From: JAVBKB01 sp031554275
GTDB lineage: Bacteria; Bacillota; Bacilli; JARBTR01
Assembly (NCBI GenBank): GCA_031554275.1
Contig: JAVBKB010000185.1
Span: 1-8,543 of the forward strand
DNA length: 8,543 bases
Direction of reading: 5' to 3'
Shown: positions 5,715 through 8,543 of the stretch, piece by piece
Layout: every line of letters starts with the position of its first letter
Numbering within the stretch: the first letter of the stretch is position 1
Notes under the pieces: generated by a model
The model's database searches: none
What the model was told of the DNA's origin: nothing
What the model saw: the letters and a program-made list of their open reading frames with translations, nothing else
Program-made: the position numbers and the translations under genes

Positions 5715-7151
5715 TTACTTGATTACTGTTAACGCTCCCATTGCTGCTAACATTGGGCGGAATTTCGCGACAGTTTCTAAGTACTCTGCTTCAGGCTTTG
5801 ACCCTGCTACCACTCCGCCACCAGCAAATAGCGTCAACTTCTTGCCCTGAATTAACCCAGATCGAATGCCTACAACAAATTCACCATCTCCATTACGATC
5901 AATCCATCCGATTGGTGATGCATATAAACCACGGTCAACAGTTTCGACCTCACGGATTATTTTGAGTGCATTCTGTAATGGCGTTCCTCCTAATGCAGGA
6001 GTAGGATGAAGTTCCTTGACAAAATCAAATAATGTGAAACCAGGTTGAACGGTACCTTCGATTGGTGTGTGCAAGTGCTGCACATGTCGATTCATCAGAA
6101 CTTGTGGCTCAGCTGGAATATGCATTTCAGAGCACATATCCATCACTTTCGCACAGATGTAGTCCACAACGAATTGATGCTCTTTGACATTCTTCTCATC
6201 GTGTAAGAGCACCTCACCGATTTTTTTATCATCAATTGGACTACTCCCATTCACTGCAGTTCCAGCTACGCAATCAGAATAGATTGTTTTCCCATCTTTG
6301 CGGACCAATCTTTCAGGGGTTGCACAAACGAAACTCCCTTGTTCACTCTCTAAACACAGAACATAACTGTTCATCTGCTGTTTATCAAGTGCTTGAACCA
6401 CAAAACTAGGCGGAATATCTGTTTGAAAGGTTAGCTCCAAGGTTCTTGCCAGAACAACCTTTTTCACCTTTTCTGCCTTCGGCACATGATCAGATGCACT
6501 ATCGCGAATGCGCTTAATCACATCTGCAACAGCTATTTGCCATTTATCTGGTGCACCTTCATTCAAAGAATTCATAACTGGAGAGGATTCTTCTTCTGCT
6601 ATAGTTGTTGTGTTCATTAAGGTGACTCTTTCATCTAGAAAAGCCTTCACTTGGTCTTCGGTTGTAGTGGAATCGACAGACAAGGTGGAAGTCAGAAACA
6701 GGCCATTACTATTTGCAGTAAACAAGTACTTTGGTACTTGGAATAAGCATGGGGCAAACGACTGCCATAGCGATTCGTTTTGAACTTGTTCATCATTGAA
6801 CGTAAATCCCCCAAAACAAAGCAAACCTGTCCCTTGTTGGGATTGTATTCCCCTAGTAATATTGTTCTCAACCAGTTGTTTCCAAACGTTTTCCACATGT
6901 GCAAAGCGATTTTCACTTGGTTTAGCAAACTTCTCCGCGATACCAATTCCAACAAAAGAAAGCGTTTTGTCGGGGTTTCGCCAAATAAATCTCTTTCCTC
7001 TATGTGATTGCTCTGTTGCCAAGTAGATTTCTAACGGTAATCGCTCTGTCTGTTCCACATAGCTACAAGTCACTTTCCCATCAGTTTCCTTGGCTTTTGT
7101 CAAAGCAGTCTGTATCAGTGCTTGAAGTTCCTTTTCGCGGCTATCCTTCAT
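5715..7151 (-). CDS. menF: Isochorismate synthase
   Basis: Mg-dependent conversion of chorismate to isochorismate, the entry step of the pathway. The 478 residues match the family (B. subtilis about 471). The C-terminal chorismate-binding domain (from about 205) is complete. It shows KKVVLARTLEL with the likely general base Lys231, CATPERLV with Glu280, and SDCVAGTAVNG. These are followed by LLHDEKNVKEHQFVVDYI (metal-binding glutamate region), LHPTPALGGTP, GLYASPIGWIDRNGDGEFVVGIRSG and FAGGGVVAGSKPEAEYLET..KFRPML. Roles are assigned by family knowledge. The 'KVVLAR' lysine and the men neighbours favour MenF over salicylate or anthranilate synthases. A siderophore-type isochorismate synthase (DhbC) is unlikely because no dhb genes are present. 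The ATG at 7151 follows GGAGG with nine bases of spacing. It is divergent from menA and ends at a strong terminator, so it is probably transcribed mainly alone. Confidence 0.95.
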   Translation of the reverse strand: MKDSREKELQALIQTALTKAKETDGKVTCSYVEQTERLPLEIYLATEQSHRGKRFIWRNPDKTLSFVGIGIAEKFAKPSENRFAHVENVWKQLVENNITRGIQSQQGTGLLCFGGFTFNDEQVQNESLWQSFAPCLFQVPKYLFTANSNGLFLTSTLSVDSTTTEDQVKAFLDERVTLMNTTTIAEEESSPVMNSLNEGAPDKWQIAVADVIKRIRDSASDHVPKAEKVKKVVLARTLELTFQTDIPPSFVVQALDKQQMNSYVLCLESEQGSFVCATPERLVRKDGKTIYSDCVAGTAVNGSSPIDDKKIGEVLLHDEKNVKEHQFVVDYICAKVMDMCSEMHIPAEPQVLMNRHVQHLHTPIEGTVQPGFTLFDFVKELHPTPALGGTPLQNALKIIREVETVDRGLYASPIGWIDRNGDGEFVVGIRSGLIQGKKLTLFAGGGVVAGSKPEAEYLETVAKFRPMLAAMGALTVIK

Positions 7152-7243
7152 AATAAAAAACCTCCAAAAGAAATGAAGAATTTCCTTGCTAAATACTGTT
7201 AATCATGATAATATCCATTGTTTCCTTCTGGATAACATACTCT

Positions 7244-7272
7244 AGGTTACACCTGCAATGATGTATTGTCAA
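7244..7272 (-). promoter_or_regulatory. Candidate menF promoter
   Basis: On the minus strand a perfect -35 TTGACA (7272-7267) is followed after 17 bases by TAACCT (7249-7244), a weak -10 (3 of 6). The predicted leader is about 85 bases. It lies on the menF side of the 304 bp divergent region shared with menA. A weak -10 with a perfect -35 could mean that an activator is needed. Confidence 0.4.
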
Positions 7273-7358
7273 TGAATAATCCGCTCCAAAATTAGTTGTG
7301 TTTTTCTACATTTTTCGAAACGATTGAAAATATTTTTTAACAAAGTTTTATAAAATAA

Positions 7359-7387
7359 TTGACAGCTATCGCTCTAATTCCTACACT
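7359..7387 (+). promoter_or_regulatory. Candidate menA promoter
   Basis: Perfect -35 TTGACA (7359-7364), a 17-base spacer, and TACACT (7382-7387, 4 of 6 to TATAAT). Transcription would start near 7394, about 60 bases before the menA ATG. A second, poorer pair just upstream is TTGAAA 7324-7329 / TATAAA 7349-7354, with a 19-base spacer. Confidence 0.55.
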
Positions 7388-7392
7388 TAGAT

Positions 7393-7414
7393 TTGAATGA
7401 ATACTTACATTCAA
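7393..7414 (+). promoter_or_regulatory. Dyad at the predicted start of the menA transcript
   Basis: Perfect 7 bp inverted repeat TTGAATG (7393-7399) / CATTCAA (7408-7414) with an 8-base loop. It begins right at the expected transcription start of the promoter at 7359-7387. It could be an operator overlapping the start site or a 5'-end stem-loop of the menA mRNA; the sequence alone does not decide. Confidence 0.45.
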
Positions 7415-7455
7415 TTTTCAAGCAAATTTTAGACTAAAAATACGAGGGCTTCTTT

Positions 7456-8367
7456 ATGACAGATAAAAGCAATTCACAAAAAACATCTTGGAAAGTTTGG
7501 TGGAAACTCACTAGACCACACACATTAACTGCAGGTTTTGTTCCTGTGCTAATTGGTACTGCATTTGCATTTCAATCGGGCGATTTTCACATCACCTTGT
7601 TCTTTGCCATGATGATTGCCTCGTTACTGATACAAGCAGCAACCAATATGTTTAATGAGTACTATGATTACAAGCGAGGACTCGATCATGCTGGTTCAGT
7701 TGGAATTGGTGGCACGATTGTCCGACATGGGGTGAAAGCCTCAACAGTCCTGCAAATAGCGCTTGGGTGTTATGGACTTGCTCTATTGATTGGGTTATAT
7801 ATCTGCGCAATGACTAGCTGGTGGCTAATAGCCATTGGTTTGTTATCAATGGCGGCAGGTTATCTCTACACTGGTGGTCCGTATCCAGTTGCGTACACAC
7901 CATATGGTGAGCTACTTGCAGGGTTTTTCATGGGATACGTCATTATCGCAATCTCCTATTACATTCAGACAAATGAATTGCCGTTAACAGTGCTTTTCAT
8001 CTCTGTGCCGACTTCTCTTTTCATTGCTAATATTCTCTCAGCAAATAACATTCGAGATTTGGACAATGACAAAGTTGCAGGTCGCAGAACACTAGCAATT
8101 CTACTGGGGAAAAGAAACGCCATTATGGTGCTCGCAATTATTTTCGGTATTGCCTTTGTATGGACATTGACAATGCCATTTCTAGGCATTACCTCGTTTT
8201 GGATTTGGATCGCTTTACTAGCGTTTCCAAAATCGATTGAAGCAGTCAAGGTTTTTATCAACAAACATACACCTATCGAAATGATGCCAGGTATGGCAGC
8301 CACCGCTAAGACAAATACCATATTCGGATTGCTGTTTGCACTCGGCATATTTCTTGGAAGTGTTTGA
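7456..8367 (+). CDS. menA: DHNA polyprenyltransferase
   Basis: Integral membrane UbiA-family enzyme that joins 1,4-dihydroxy-2-naphthoate to a polyprenyl diphosphate and releases CO2, giving demethylmenaquinone. The 303 residues (B. subtilis about 311) carry both Asp-rich prenyl-diphosphate/Mg motifs. The first is N64MFNEYYDYKRGLD77, and the second is N197NIRDLDNDKVAGRR, with Asp201 and Asp205. The MenA-specific GSVGIGGTIVRHG follows the first. About eight or nine hydrophobic segments are visible, starting with TLTAGFVPVLIGTAFAF (23-39), and the N-terminus WWKLTRPHTL is typical. The ATG at 7456 has GAGGG (7444-7448) seven bases upstream. It is divergent from menF, as in Bacillus and Listeria, and has its own promoter. 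No gene follows on its strand within the window. Confidence 0.96.
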   Translation: MTDKSNSQKTSWKVWWKLTRPHTLTAGFVPVLIGTAFAFQSGDFHITLFFAMMIASLLIQAATNMFNEYYDYKRGLDHAGSVGIGGTIVRHGVKASTVLQIALGCYGLALLIGLYICAMTSWWLIAIGLLSMAAGYLYTGGPYPVAYTPYGELLAGFFMGYVIIAISYYIQTNELPLTVLFISVPTSLFIANILSANNIRDLDNDKVAGRRTLAILLGKRNAIMVLAIIFGIAFVWTLTMPFLGITSFWIWIALLAFPKSIEAVKVFINKHTPIEMMPGMAATAKTNTIFGLLFALGIFLGSV

Positions 8368-8543
8368 AAATGATTTGAGTTCAATTGTAGAATCAGTGCA
8401 AAAGGAAGTCCACGATAAAATTGTTTTGCCAGAATGTTGAGTTGCGATTATGGTTTGCAAACTGACGGTTTGAAAAAAGCTACCTTTTTCAAGGGTGCAA
8501 GTCTCCTTTTGCAAGCTTCCTATCCAATTCCCTTGCTGATTCT
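8368..8543. other. Non-coding stretch after menA
   Basis: No convincing gene is seen. The best structure is an imperfect stem TTGAAAAAAG (8470-8479) / CTTTTTCAA (8484-8492) with one bulged A and a 4-base loop. It is directly preceded by a small stem CAAAC/GTTTG. Neither is followed by a proper U-run, so a menA terminator is possible but not shown. Confidence 0.35.

Noticed and set aside
7313..7330. A cre-like (CcpA) sequence, CGAAACGATTGAAA, between menF and menA.
   Set aside because: It has the AAACG core but misses key positions of the TGNAARCGNWWWCA consensus on both sides, so the match is not better than expected in AT-rich DNA.
8360..8440. A 26-codon frame starting with GTG that overlaps the end of menA (VFENDLSSIVESVQ...).
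   Set aside because: The composition looks protein-like, but the only purine-rich stretch abuts the start with no usable spacing, and the frame is short. Not enough to call a gene.
8218..8514. A 98-residue minus-strand frame overlapping the end of menA.
   Set aside because: It lies mostly antisense to the conserved menA coding sequence, has an odd Cys/His/Trp-rich composition and no convincing start signal. A shadow of menA.

Overview
The window is chromosomal DNA of a low-GC Firmicute, most likely a member of the Bacillales. It carries a menaquinone (vitamin K2) biosynthesis locus. The evidence for the host is the AT-rich composition, the strong GGAGG-type ribosome binding sites, the Bacillus-like protein sequences, and the order menA <-> menF-menD-menH-menB with menA divergent, which is the arrangement known from Bacillus and Listeria. 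I cannot name a genus.

Layout from right to left. menA (7456-8367, + strand) encodes the membrane prenyltransferase. A 304 bp intergenic region with divergent promoters separates it from menF (5715-7151, -). menF is followed by a very long hairpin terminator (5640-5688). Next comes an uncharacterised 304-residue gene (4651-5565, -) that is not a known men gene. Then follow menD (2721-4439, -), menH (1734-2576, -), a 159 bp near-palindromic element (1582-1740) and menB (666-1484, -). Only 21 bp after menB lies a nucleotidyltransferase gene of the YcgL/RlaP type (105-644, -) that appears to lack its C-terminal part. At the left edge, the first 23 codons of another minus-strand gene (1-70) run out of the window. 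It has a hairpin abutting its ribosome binding site and may be a transposase.

How the genes work together. MenF turns chorismate into isochorismate. MenD adds 2-oxoglutarate to give SEPHCHC. MenH eliminates pyruvate to give SHCHC. MenC and MenE, both absent from this window, would give o-succinylbenzoyl-CoA. MenB closes the naphthalene ring to DHNA-CoA, and MenA prenylates DHNA after hydrolysis of the thioester. In Bacillus, menE and menC normally follow menB. Here that position is taken by the nucleotidyltransferase and the edge gene.

The men genes are not tightly packed: gaps of 144-249 bp separate them, and each gap holds at least one promoter-like sequence. Together with the terminator after menF, this suggests several transcription units rather than one operon.

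The core of the window is an ordinary, well-known pathway. The parts worth a second look are the 159 bp palindromic element that supplies the menH stop codon, the unknown gene between menF and menD, the 22-23 bp terminator stem, the truncated nucleotidyltransferase with its edge neighbour, and a dyad at the predicted start of the menA transcript. I did not find convincing evidence of a new multi-gene system.
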